Assembly: GCF_040436345.1 (NCBI RefSeq)
Contig: NC_133235.1
Location: 17,446,660 to 17,510,659, forward strand
Length of the DNA stretch: 64,000 bases
Direction: 5' to 3'
DNA from: Pagrus major
Lineage: Eukaryota > Chordata > Actinopteri > Spariformes > Sparidae
Position numbers and translations under genes: made by a program. Position 1 is the stretch's first letter. Every line of letters begins with the position of its first letter. The notes beneath the pieces are model-generated. The model worked only from the letters and a program-made list of their open reading frames with translations. It did no database searches and had not been told where the DNA came from. Of the stretch, positions 1 through 12,200 are shown piece by piece.

Positions 1-655
1 ATTTTGTATAAACATAATGAATATTGTTGCCGATTAGAATGTGTCCCTAATCTCTGTGTCCAAGAAGCCTAAGCCCAAACAATGTGTCCTCACATAAGGA
101 CAGTGTATTAAAAGGTTAGGGGTTGACAGAGAAGCAGGTGGCTTTGAGTAAAGCTTTCCTTGAGATAGATCAGTTTCTTGTCATCAGCAGCATTACCACA
201 TTACAGTAATGTTGTCAGCAAGGTAACAGTTCACACCAGGAATGACTGATCAGAGTCAATGAGATCATTCTATGAAACATTATCTTATTAATCCATTCAC
301 CTACTCACACTGCATTGTTTTGATTTGGTTAAGAAAGCTGTACCCCCATCATCCACTGTAACTGACTTTGTGTGGGTCTGTGAGAACATAGTCTCTCCCA
401 TGCTATGATGCTGGTGCTTTTTCTTCATTCTTGTAGTTGACCCTCATTTGTATTGAATAATCAATGAGCGATAGCACATTTTGCCTCATTTATTTTGAGG
501 CATTTCCATTATTTTATTAATAACATTATTTTACAACCAACAGCACTAAAAACAATTACAAATAAACACAAGCCAATAACAAGCTCAGTCAGTGTTTTAT
601 AACCAAAAATGAAAGCAAGTCCCCTGCAAGACAAAAGATCACCCTGATACTAAAA
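1..655. other. gene-less left edge
   Basis: AT-rich sequence with no exon I can recognise. It leads into the decayed retrotransposon that follows. Nothing else is supported here. Confidence 0.5.
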
Positions 656-659
656 CACA

Positions 660-1415
660 GCTGAAGAAAAAAAACAAAAAAGATTATCAATTCACATACA
701 TTGGGACAGACATTTATGCCCAGATAAGATAGACCATTGAGAGATAGCTTGAATGGGATTTTTTTAAGACTAACAAAATCTCTGTATGAGCCAAGAGGCA
801 TCATTACAGATTTTTCCAGGCTTATAACCTGAAACGCAACTAAAATGTTGTATAACCTCCAGGATAGCAGGTAAAGAGGTTTCCGGGCTCGATACAAATA
901 ATAATATGTTATCTGCATACAATGCAATTTTGTGAGTATTTTTGTCCATGCATATACCTTGAATATCATCATTAGCTCTTATAGCTTCTGCAAGAGGTTC
1001 CATAGTCAGGGCAAACAACAGTGGGGAGAGGGGACAGCCTTGACGGGTTCCTCTCTCTAGGAGAAAATTCTGTGAACATATTCCATTACAATAACCCTTG
1101 CCCTTGGCGCAGAGTACAGCAGCTGTATCCATTTAATAAACTCCTCTCCTACCCCAAACTTGTTAAGCACTGTAAATAAGTAATTCCATTCAATTCTGTC
1201 AAATGCTTTTTCAGCATTGAGAGAGATGACCAGATTTTTAGATGAAGTCATTTTATTATGATCTTTATGTATGATGTTTATTAGACACCTCATATTGTGA
1301 CTGGACAGTCTTTGCCTAATAAAGCCTGTTTGATTTGGCTTGACAAGTTCAGGGAATATATTTTCAATTCTAAACGATCTCCAAACATATATATGGAATT
1401 GAAACGATTTATTTG
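660..1415 (-). mobile_element. LINE-1-type reverse transcriptase relic, frameshifted
   Basis: Read on the minus strand, three overlapping frames give consecutive pieces of a non-LTR (L1-clade) reverse transcriptase. First comes a GFI-RQR stretch and an AEKAFDRIEW block (about 1330-1190). Next is RQGCPLSPLLFAL (about 1050-1010) and the ALYADN block (about 930-905), then a YLGI segment (about 715). At least two frame changes, near 1140 and 840, are needed to connect them. Two catalytic aspartates appear lost: the motif before AEKAFDR reads N where D is usual, and YADD reads YADN. No endonuclease domain, ORF1 or poly-A tail is visible, so this is an old 5'-truncated, dead copy. The L1-type assignment rests on motifs recognised by eye. 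Confidence 0.75.
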
Positions 1416-1499
1416 GCATTTTTCGTTGTACAGTAGGCCTAGAGATTTTCTGAAAAATTGCATGCGCAATTCAGTCCCTCCCCCAAAGCATTCAACGCG

Positions 1500-2486
1500 G
1501 CCCTGCTGACTGGCACTCACTCAAGTTACGTTTTTCTCTAAATTACATAATTACATAATCGCCATCAGTCAACAGGATGCTGTCTGACTCTGTCACTCGC
1601 GGGGAGGGATGCTGTTTTATGGGGGAAAGTTCACTGAAGTCTCGGTCGGGAGGGCTGACCTTCGCAGTGATTTTTTTCACCGCGACAAACACTTGGTGAG
1701 TAAAAGTTTTTTGCCGGGACAGACGCTGTTTTTCGGGCAGAATTGTGACGAAGAGTCGGTCGGACAGACACTTCTCCACTTATAACTGCAGTATTTTTTT
1801 CCTCATATAAGTTGCCAAAGACACGACCAGTTACTACGTTACTGTTGTTTGGTCCTGTAACGTTGCTTTGTGGGACATTTCTCTTTATTTTGTTGAGTGA
1901 AGGATCTGTTTAGTTATCAGACAGTGAACACCATCAGACCGACACACCCTCACTCCGCACCGCCGGCTTATCCGTTCACACTGGTTCGGTTCGCTAATAC
2001 TACGCCTCTGATACTACCTCCGGAGGCGCATCAGAGGCGCAGTGAAATTTCACCCCTCGCAAAGACAAGGCCACAACCCCCACGACATCAACGCAGAGTC
2101 AGACATCGATCTCAGACACACTGTATAATGCGACTCCTTATCCGTCAAATTCGGATAGGCACAAGAAAATAACAGCTGCCATTGGATACTTTTTAGCTAA
2201 AGATATGCACCCTATCGTTTGTCTTATTTGATTTTCTAAGTATATTTATTTTATTCATTAAATGTTTTATAGAAATTGCAGAACAGTTGGATACATATTT
2301 GTACATTATTTTCGATTTGAACATTTTATATTTTTTTATTTGAACATTTTGTGTATTTTTTGAGAGAAATGCTGAATAAATGCATCATGTTTCCAAACTC
2401 AAAAATAATCGTTTAAATAATCGTGATTTCAATATTGACCAAAATAATCGTGATTATGATTTTTTCCATAATCGAGCAGCCATACT
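1500..2486 (+). mobile_element. hAT-type transposon relic with transposase fragment
   Basis: Around 2126-2229 the plus strand encodes a short open stretch containing ITAAIGYFLAKDMHPI before a stop. This is typical of the segment preceding the core of ZBED-like hAT transposases. The right edge, about 2400-2486, holds alternating aataatcgtgatt motifs and ends in ataatcgagcagccata, whose reverse complement resembles TATGGCTGCTCGATTATGG, a common hAT-like terminus in fish. A matching left terminus was not found, so the left boundary is a guess. No catalytic DDE residues remain in frame. Confidence 0.45.
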
Positions 2487-2544
2487 AACATGTGGTAATT
2501 TAATTTTGTTGTAAAATGTATTTACTTTTTCCGTATCTTTACAG

Positions 2545-2606
2545 CATTGGCAGATGAATTTGACAAAACATGGAAGCGCTACAAGAAAAATTTTAAATTT
2601 GGAAAG
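2545..2606 (+). other. possible internal exon of an unrecognised gene
   Basis: A 62-nt block sits between a good acceptor (tatctttacag) and a donor-like gtaata. One frame reads LADEFDKTWKRYKKNFKFGK, lysine-rich and protein-like; a second frame is also open. A further acceptor/donor-flanked block at about 4887-4911 would add MQTD and a stop in the same phase, with an AATAAA at about 4966. This could be the 3' end of a gene entering from the left. I do not recognise the protein, and chance is a real alternative. Confidence 0.2.
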
Positions 2607-4611
2607 GTAATAAAATAAGACCAATTGTTATTTGCTGTAAGAGCATGGAGAGTTGATGAAGGCACAAGGGGAGTTAATTTCATGATACCCTTTTAAAAGC
2701 TTTACAAAGGGTTTAATTATACCTCACAAAATCCAACATTGCTGGTTTTTGCAACAACCACAAAATCAAAAACTAATAAATGTGCACCTCTCTTTGGTTC
2801 ATTTGAGGTCAGTGTTTCATATGTTAGAGTTTGTTTAGGGTTAGTCTGATTTAGGTTTGGATTAATCATTTTGTTTAGGGTTTGGGCAAAGTTATAGCCT
2901 AAAACTAGACATTTGTTTTCATTGAAATGTGTTTAAAAATGTACATGTCATAGTCCTATAACTGAACACAGCTGAACAGTATTTAAAGCAGAAAATAAAC
3001 TTATTCACCTCACCTTCTTAGCCCAGATTTACCTTTCTGACCTGGAAAGATTGGACTAGTGCCATTTGTGTTATAAGCCTACTTCTTTAAGTCCCTGCAG
3101 TAGTGTCGTCTGTAATGTCGTCATCTCCATATTGGTACTAGATTTGACCCGTTTCTATTTAAGGGTGGTCTGCTCAGGCCCTGACCCTCTTTTAATAAGA
3201 TTAGCTGCACCAAGAGCTGCAGCTTGGCACAGTTCCTTGGTTACTTGATGTCTTTGCCAGGGCTGTGCTCCTTCACCTTATTCCCTTACACTGCTATGTC
3301 ATCTGTACACGAACATCATCTCAGTATTTACTTAGATACTGTTTTGTGTTTCATAAAAAACGTGGGCCAGTATAAAAAACAACTACAATGGAACGTTTGT
3401 TGTCAAAGCTATTTTATCAGTTTCTAAACAGTGCAGATTTACTACAAATGAGACAAAGCCACAGACCTAGATCCTGTCTCATAGGTGCATAAAACAAAAT
3501 GACGACTTGAAGTTTATGCCTATAGCTTTATCAAGTAATTTGTTGAAACGACCAGACCCTAGTTTTGGCATGTGTTAAATTAGTTAAAAACATATTTTTT
3601 TTTAAAAAGTCACTGTGAAACTTATGAAATATTAAAGGTGCAGGCTGTTTTTTAAAACTCTACACTCTAGTCAGATGGAAAATATAGCTTGAATTATCTT
3701 ACTGAACACCCTACACCACTTGAATTCAAAGAAATAACTGACATGTCTTATGTAGACTGCCACACTTTCAATTGGACAATGAGACTTTAACTTCATTACA
3801 ATCAGCGTTGCTTGAGATGTTAAGGTGATTAAATAATTATTGTTTTAAAGCACACTGGCTAAGAGACGTGTTTAATGGCGGCGTCTTGAAACCAAGCCAT
3901 GACAAGTTATTACACACGGAGCCTAATCTGCTTCTCTGGCTAATTTGAGCCCCGAGGAAATAACCCTCCACCTAAAGCTACCTTATAAGCCTCGCTCGCA
4001 TCCGTTGATGTCACACATGCATCACACATTGTCACACAGGCAAGCGAGTTCAAACTGCCTGTTTCACGCCCACACACTTTTATAACAAACTAAAATCAAC
4101 TCTGTTATGTTTGCAACAAATCTGGTATTTGACTCAACATATTGTAATAGATTATGAAGGACTTGTGTTTTGTGTAGTATTTCTGTACAAGGAAAGTCTT
4201 TTTTTATTAATCATATAGTTGTACTGTCCACTAAATTAACCATTGAACACGGTGGTTACTTAATTAATTCTGATTTGTAGTACATGTATAATTTCTGGAT
4301 GGGTTTGCTAAAGGGGAGCGGTTTCAAGTTTTCTGAAATCTGTTAGATTACAAAAACTATTACTTTGATGGATAGCTGCCTGGATGGATATTAGGCTTGC
4401 TGCAGTAGTTGGTGTTAATGGTGTTACATGGAGTTCAGGCATACACCAATTACATAACTCGCCCACCACCCCCAACAGCATTTACATTTTTTTAATCATT
4501 ATTTTTAGTTAGCTACAGTGACAAACTCATCTGCACTCATCAGTGAAAAGCAAAAGCACCTATATGGCAATATTTCTGAATTTAACCCAATGATGATAAG
4601 GAACCTGATAA

Positions 4612-4751
4612 CGTTGACGAGGCCGCAGCAGCCCAGGGATCGAATCTGACCTGTGGCCCTTTGCTACATGTCATCCCCCCTCTCTTTCTCACCCGGTTTC
4701 CGGTCACTCTTTGTTTGTACTATAAATAAAGCCATGAAAAGGCCAAAAAAC
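4612..4751 (+). repeat. tRNA-derived SINE, 5'-truncated copy
   Basis: A B-box-like GATCGAATC lies near 4638. It is followed by the body segment tttgctacatgtcatcccccctctcttt and the tail ataaataaagccatgaaaaggcc ending in an A run. This order matches a tRNA-derived SINE that is abundant in percomorph fish. The A box and 5' head are missing or diverged. Family assignment is from memory. Confidence 0.6.
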
Positions 4752-4778
4752 CTTAACCCTAACTCTAACCCTAACCCC
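4752..4778. repeat. short interstitial telomere-like repeat
   Basis: About four units of CCCTAA (CTTAACCCTAACTCTAACCC), with one unit reading ACTCTA, directly abut the A-rich tail of the SINE. CCCTAA is the complement of the vertebrate telomere repeat TTAGGG. Confidence 0.7.
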
Positions 4779-7700
4779 TTCACCTTGTTCCATTACTCCC
4801 ATAGACTGAATAAAACTACTCCCTACAATATTTCAAACTGATCCACTGTCTTTAAATCCCAAAAATGGCTGTTGCTTTGTTCTGCAGATGCAGACTGACT
4901 AGAAGACTACCGGTGAGTGCTGAACTCACGAAACACATTGCATCCCCTTTGACAAGCCTACTTCATAATAAAAGCCAGCTAATCTTTCACTAGTTAAGTG
5001 CCTTTAATTTGAAGCTGCAGATGTTGGAAATTAGCATTAGCAGTAACTTATTGCAACTTTCTACAAATATTAAGCATCTTTTCTTGTAAAATGTCTGGTG
5101 TAATCAGTAACATGAGCGTTGTCACATGTTTATTAACTGGTGGGAAAATATTATCAGTGTGGCATCCCTAAAGACTATCATCCAATATAAACTTCCATCC
5201 ACTGTAACATATGACTTGGGAAGCAATATGCTGTCATTATGGCCTATGCTGATTCCAAAACAAGTCAAAGACCATGCACAGTCAAGTCAAGCCAAGGCAA
5301 CACTGAGGTCATATTAATTTGAGACCAAGTGAAGACCAAACCAGATCTTTTTTTGTTTGTTCTTTTTTTTTTGTTCTTTTGTCACTTGAGCGTTTACTAT
5401 AATGCCAGGAATCACTCTGGATAGTTTGATGGATTTGAAAATGCAGTCAGGAAACCATCAGTCTAATACAATGTTGTCCGTAAGGTACGCCCGTTCAGTC
5501 TAATTCAATCCAATAATGATCATCCCTGTAATTAAATCAACCTAAGCGAAACATATGATCAGCTTTGGTTGACGGTATCAGATAAGTGTTGATTCAACTC
5601 TTTAGGTTTTTTAAGGCTGTAGTTAGTAGTGTTTTTTTGGACTGCATCATATTAGAATGTGTATCTAACCTCACCTCTCTAAACTAATCTTTTCTCGATT
5701 TTTATAAGGCTGCACCAACTTAGCAGGTGGCAATTTAAGACCAGTGAAGGAATGATAAAGTATTGGTATGTATCATTCCTGCACTGTTAACTAAAGGTGT
5801 GTCTTTTTGTCTAGACAAACATGAAGTGGGAGCCTACTTCAAGTAATACTAATCACACCTGCTAATCCCTGCTTAATGGATATGTAGGTCATATTTTCTC
5901 TTTACAACCGCTGTCCACTGTATTAGACAGTTCAGTATGAGCAAGTTAATTATGCTCACTTTTGTCCATTGTACAGCTTTGTTTTCTATTGTGCAAACTG
6001 CTTTCAGGAACACAAAAACATTTAAGACATTTAACATTTTTAAGATCTATGGTATGTGTACATCCATACAAAGCACACATTGATTAACTTTACCTGTTGT
6101 GCTTCCTGTTGTGCTTCACCAGTCAAATGTTTTTAGCAGTTTTGTCGGTCCTGCTGTAAATATTTGATGTAAGGATCTCAGTTTACTCACTTTTCTTTCA
6201 CATGTTGCTTCTGGTACTCCTCGTATCTCCTTCCTGGACATGCCATTGAACTCTGGTGTTTCCATTCCATCTGCTCCTGCCTTACTGCTGTCCTCAGCAC
6301 CTCCTCAAATAAAACCCTTCAAGTTTCCAATCAACATTTGAGTCATGAGGAACACCATAGCTCTGTTTGAATAAATGTTATTCAGTCCTACAGAGAAAGG
6401 GAAGACGAGGGATAGTGGAGGTGAGAAGGGTAACGTTAAAATCTAATCTTGCTAACAACAACAACAAATTATTACCGAGAGCTACTTCTTATTCAGACTT
6501 CTGAAATTGAAACCTTGCCTATTGTGTGTCAAGATTGCAGTAGACTGTATCAATAACTTGTGGCTGGAGTAAAACCGCTAAAGAGCTTAGCTCATAATTG
6601 GAAGCCTACAGACGATGTAGAGTCCTTACCTTGTCAACAAAATGCTGCAGGATAGAGTCTCAGGATGTAGACCGCTGCTTTCTACCTCATGAACATCACT
6701 AGTTACAGAAGTAAACAAATGTAATAATGAACACACAAAGGAATTATGTAACCCATAATGCAATAATTTCACTGCTCTGTAGAACTATAGGCTGTCATAG
6801 AGAGAGAGCAGCACTGCAACACAAGCAATCTGAGGTGGACAAAACAATAAAATACAGTAAAGGATTGAACATTTAAGATAGTAGATACATTCAAATCCAC
6901 CCAGATTGGCCCCGATACCAGTGCTTAGAATTGGCTCAGGGCATCTCTGTTGACAATGGATCTCATATGAGGAATCCTGGTTTGATATTCACTCTACTTT
7001 TAGATCTGTTTTGGTTTCAACTGACTCCTAAGAAAAAATCTAGAACTTGAGCTTGGTATAGATGCTGGATTTTATGAATACCAGCTGGTTTCTGTCTCGG
7101 ATTTTGCACTGGGAAGGCAAAGTACAGCATTTTTTGCTATACATGACCATTTATGGGAGGGGTTATGACAGAATCTTGACTGGTAAACCAAAACAATGAG
7201 CCAAAAGGCTAAAAGCGTTGTACAGCTGCAGAGCTGATAATGCCTTGCCACTATGAGAGAACTTTCCACAGTATATAGAGTAATTTCTCTCTGTCAATTC
7301 AAAAACTGTTCATTGTTTAAAGTGAAGGTTTGGATGTTACAAACAAGATCTGTAAAGGCAAATTAATATTAAGGACATTTTCAGCAAAATTGGTAAACCA
7401 CAAAGGTCCTTTATAAAAAAAAAAAAGAACTGGAAGAGAAGAGGAACATTAAGAACATGAGAAAAAGGATAATCCTGCACATATAAATAATAATAAGAAG
7501 AAGGACAATCAAAAATGATATTAAAAAAACCTGGAAGGATGTATCACAATTACAATATGTGGATAACAAACTGTCATTATTGTACTTTGAACCAAACTTA
7601 TGGGAAGTCATTGACATTTTCTAATGTGTGTCTCAGTATAGTCTTTAACAGTTACACAATGCAGAGTTCACACGAGGTAAATGATATTTTGAGGATTATT

Positions 7701-9281
7701 GGCTGGGCCTGAAGGGACCTCTGCCACCCGCGGATTTGTGAAGGGTACTCAAGAAACTGTGCCGACTTACAGTAAGATATCCCTGATCATCTCCTGTGTC
7801 CAATACTAACTCTTATCTTCCTAAGACTCTGTTTTTTAGGGACCCTGTTGACTTAACACCACTGTGACCTAGAACCTTTGTACCTAACGCAGAACTAATA
7901 TGTCTCTAGATATTAATCTCACTTCTGTGTCACGCAATCCCCTGTCCTTAAAGTACTCAAGATCCATCAGAAGTAGAATATTTAGCCATAATTTTGCGAA
8001 TCCATACATGTGTGCAACAAGGCGGTTTGGAGCTTTATATGGACATTTTGATGTTTTATTTGGATCAACATTTTGATAGCAAATTGAAAAAATGCACACA
8101 CCTCCAAAAAATAATTAATAGAGCCATCTTTTTTTTCACAGAAGTCACAGCCTTGTGTCTGTGTGTTTGCATGAAGTTTGAGATATGAAAGAAGCATATA
8201 GAAACAAGAAGGTTGTCATAAGTTGGTTTCAAACAAATTGGATGAGAATAGATTGTAAAAAGCTTGTGTCAAAATGTTAGATAAAAAGGGCTGTGTTCTG
8301 GGTGTAATGGTAGTGGAATATAACAAAAAGACAAAAGTACTACAGACGATATGCTACAAATCTGAGGTGAATCGTTCACTTTTTCATAAAAGCATGAAAC
8401 TTGGTACACTTGTACAGTTTGGGGCCCTGTACATTTTCAGAGATGTAGCCATTGCAAAAACGCCACACGGCGGCCATGGCGGCCATTTTACTTTCCGCCA
8501 TAAATGAATTGTGTATTTTGCATATCTCCTAAATCCAACATGTTTTGATGGTCAAGGATTACAATGATACCATATGCAACATCATAAACTGTTGAGGTAA
8601 ACAGTTAATGCTGAATTTAGTGAAATTATGAGAAGAAAATGACAGTTTCTGAGAACCTGGGTGAGACCTATCATGTCAGGTGCAAGCATGTTTTGAAGAT
8701 ATTTAAAGCTTAATCCTTTTATTCATTAACCCTGTTACATTGTCTGGTTGCTATCTATTCAAACCACTTGCATATGAGGAACTTGGGCAAGCCAAGGGCA
8801 TAAAGCTGATGATTGATACACTGTCGTAAGGTCATTGTGTTGAAAAAAAGTTGTAAATCCGCCAAGGGCAAAATAACTGGACTTTCCCGCGTCTTGACTT
8901 TACTGTCTTTATTACAGTGACTGGACTTCATGCATAAGGACTGTTTTTGGACTGACAAAGAATTGTATGTTGAAGGTAATCTTTTTTTTCTATCACTACC
9001 ACTAGACTGAAGAGAATGCAATCTTTTCAATTCATTTCTTCTAATACTTGTTTGATACCTCCATAGATAGGTTATAAACCAATGTTTTAGATTTGTCACT
9101 TTGAAGGTCTCTTTTATTGACTTTACATGTGTTTTTACAATTTCAACCTGCTTCATGTTGCGTATTTTTTTATGTATTTTAACAAATGTTATGCAAACTA
9201 TTAATAATTGTTCTATGAATGCTAGTAGGTGACCAAACGCCTGTCTTTTTCTGCATTCTATACTGGTTGTAGGAACTTATT

Positions 9282-12200
9282 ATGACAAAAATGCTGCCAA
9301 GACCTGATGAGCTGTCTGAGTTGGACTCAGTAGATGTTTCAGAACCTGAGGAAACCCAAACATACCACAACTGTAATACATCCTCAGGTCATGTATCTTC
9401 ATCCCAGGATGGATTTAATGCTATGGCTTCTCTCAAGAAAAATCTTTTTGTTGTTCTTACAATGGTTGCTGTTGCATTAGGTAAGTGGTTTTCAAATACA
9501 TTGTACTCCATTCTCCCATAAAGCCTGAAATGTGTCTTTTAATCTACCATTAATCATTAATATTGCTGTCAAGACACATTGCAAACTGCTGCTTGTCTGC
9601 TTTGTATTAATATATAACTTTTCCAGCACTGCTCTGCATGTGGTATTTTGAACTCAACCTTTGGTGACACACTGACTCACTGACTCGTGTTTATTTTTCT
9701 CTGAGGAATTGGCCTGGGCTTTGCTCTGAGACAAATTGGTGTGTCAGCCAAGGATACAAGATATTTAACCTTTCCTGGAGAACTGCTGATAAGAATTCTG
9801 CTGATGTTGGTGCTTCCTCTCATCATTTCAAGTCTGATAACAGGTTAATCCACACTGTATCTTGGTTAAACTAGATTCCAGGTATGATTTACAGTCAATC
9901 AAAACAGAAATGATCTGACCCACAGTACACATGGCAATACGTTCCTGATTATGATCGTAAAATATGATATTGCTGGGTTGGTGTTGTTCCTACAACACTG
10001 TAATTAATGTTGCTCAAGGACCATCAATGCAACTGACCAATCCTGCTTTGCAATGTCATAGCTTTGTGACGTGGTTAACATTGTGAAAGGGTCTGTTTAA
10101 ACCCATACAATGATCTATTCCTAAACATAATCAAGTAGTTTTGTTGCATAGACCTAACTGTGGCAGAAAGCAGAAAACAAAACTACAAATAGTCGGATAA
10201 ATCTAAAAATAAAGAAAAAATATAACAATAAGCTCCACATTGGACATAAATCAGTCACTTGGGTCTTGTGCTTGACCTAGTCAACCGCAACGATTCGCTT
10301 CATATGCAGACTTTGTTGCCTTTTGGTCAGTTGCAATGATGGTTCTGGAGCAACATTAATTATGGTATTGTAGGAACAACACCAACACACTGATTTCAGA
10401 CAGACCATGATGACCACAGCAGAAAGAAAACATACAGTAGATAAACACAACTAATAGCCACACTACTGGCTGCGGCAAAGTCGAATGACCAGTGAAAGTG
10501 TGTAGAGCTGAAACTTACAAACTGAGTCTGAGATGTACTAAAATTGCCACTAAATAGAGGATAAACTCATTTCATTTAGTTATCAACACCACCCTCGAGT
10601 TAAACCTGGGGTTCAGGATCTACGATAAGAACATGTTATTTCCCTATTATTTATCCATCCAGCTCCTTTCTTTTCTGGGCTGTAGTAAGCATTGCCGACA
10701 AAAATATATCTAGTGATTAAACTGCTTTAAACACTTTACATTAAGTTTTCAATTAGTATTCAGTAAATTTGCTGATTCTTTTTACGCACCAAACCCTAAA
10801 CCTCTGATGAACTTGTTTTTCATTAATATAGCCACATATTTTTGTTTCAGGAATGTCATCTCTGGACAGGAAGACTTATGGGAAAATTGGGCTAAGGGCC
10901 CTCAGTTTTTACATGGTCACCACAGTTATTGCTGCCTTCACTGGCATTGCCTTAGCTGTTCTTGTCCAACCAGGGAAATCATCCAGGACTGCCACAGTGT
11001 TCCCTAGTGGTGATGCAGAGATTGTGCAGCCAGTGGACTCCTTTCTAGATCTTATCAGGTACGTGGTGAACAGGATTTGTTTTTAGTAGAAATTACAGGC
11101 AACATGTAACATGTACATTCAGTTAAAACACCTCTTGTGTTTGTGATTCATAGAAACATGATTCCCTCAAATCTGGTGGAAGCTTGTTTCAGAAAGGTAA
11201 GATCTGGAAAGGCGTTTTTCTTTATTTATATAGTCATTGTTTCATACTCACCAACAATTAACATTTGCTTATTTATTTATTTTTATCAAGCATAAAACAA
11301 TTTATTCCACTAATGAATCTACATGGAAGAGTCTTGGTGTCATCAGAATGAATGAGACCAGTGGAAACAGTGAGATTTCTTTTTTACTCCTGTTCATGTG
11401 ATTGGAACCAAGTGTTTGCCTAACCCAAACAATGTTCTTTCAATATATTGTCTGTCTTATCTTCATATTGTTGTTACATTGTCACCACACCACCAACACT
11501 TACTAGATGAAAAAGCACCGATGCTCGGCACGTCAGATGGGATCAATATGCTGGGTCTACTGGTCTTCTCTGTTGCCTTTGGCCTCACTCTGGGCAGTAT
11601 GGGGACTGAAGGAAAACCTCTGAGGGATTTCTTTGACAGCCTGAATAAAGCCATTCTACGTCTAGTCAGCATAGTTATCTGGTAAGCACAGGAGGCTATC
11701 ATGACGATAAACTGGCCGTGTGTTGTGTTTTTAATGAGCCATTTCATTTATTAGCTAACAGTTTTGTGCTACTGATATCTGGCCTAGCTACAGTCATGCT
11801 GTGATTTTTTGTCTTTATGATCAGATTTTGGCACATGATGAACAATGAAATTGTCCAGGTGTTTGTTACATGCGTAGGGGTGCTTGAGATTTGCTGCCTT
11901 GGTGATAATCAATGTGCATGTATGCTGGTGTGTTCTACCACGCTAGCTCTGAAATCCTGTGAGAATATACTCAATATGGATACACCCGCCTCTCCTCTCC
12001 TGTGTCTCCCCTCTTTATCACAGGTATTCTCCGGTGGGAACCCTCTTCCTCCTGGCAGGACAGATTGTGAAGATGACAGACGTTGGAGTGATAGGTCACG
12101 AAGTTGCCATGTATACTCTCACTGTGATCACGGGCCTGCTAATCCACAGCTTCCTCACCCTGCCCCTCATCTATTTCACGATCACACGTAAGAATCCCTT

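Larger units (their letters stand above)
2610..9278. other. intergenic, mostly unique AT-rich DNA
   Basis: Apart from the SINE tail and telomere-like array near 4.6-4.8 kb, and a repeat-like block with a duplicated GGCGGCCAT motif near 8.46 kb, I see no gene. Short open frames in both strands around 7.4-8.5 kb lack splice context and recognisable motifs. Confidence 0.4.
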
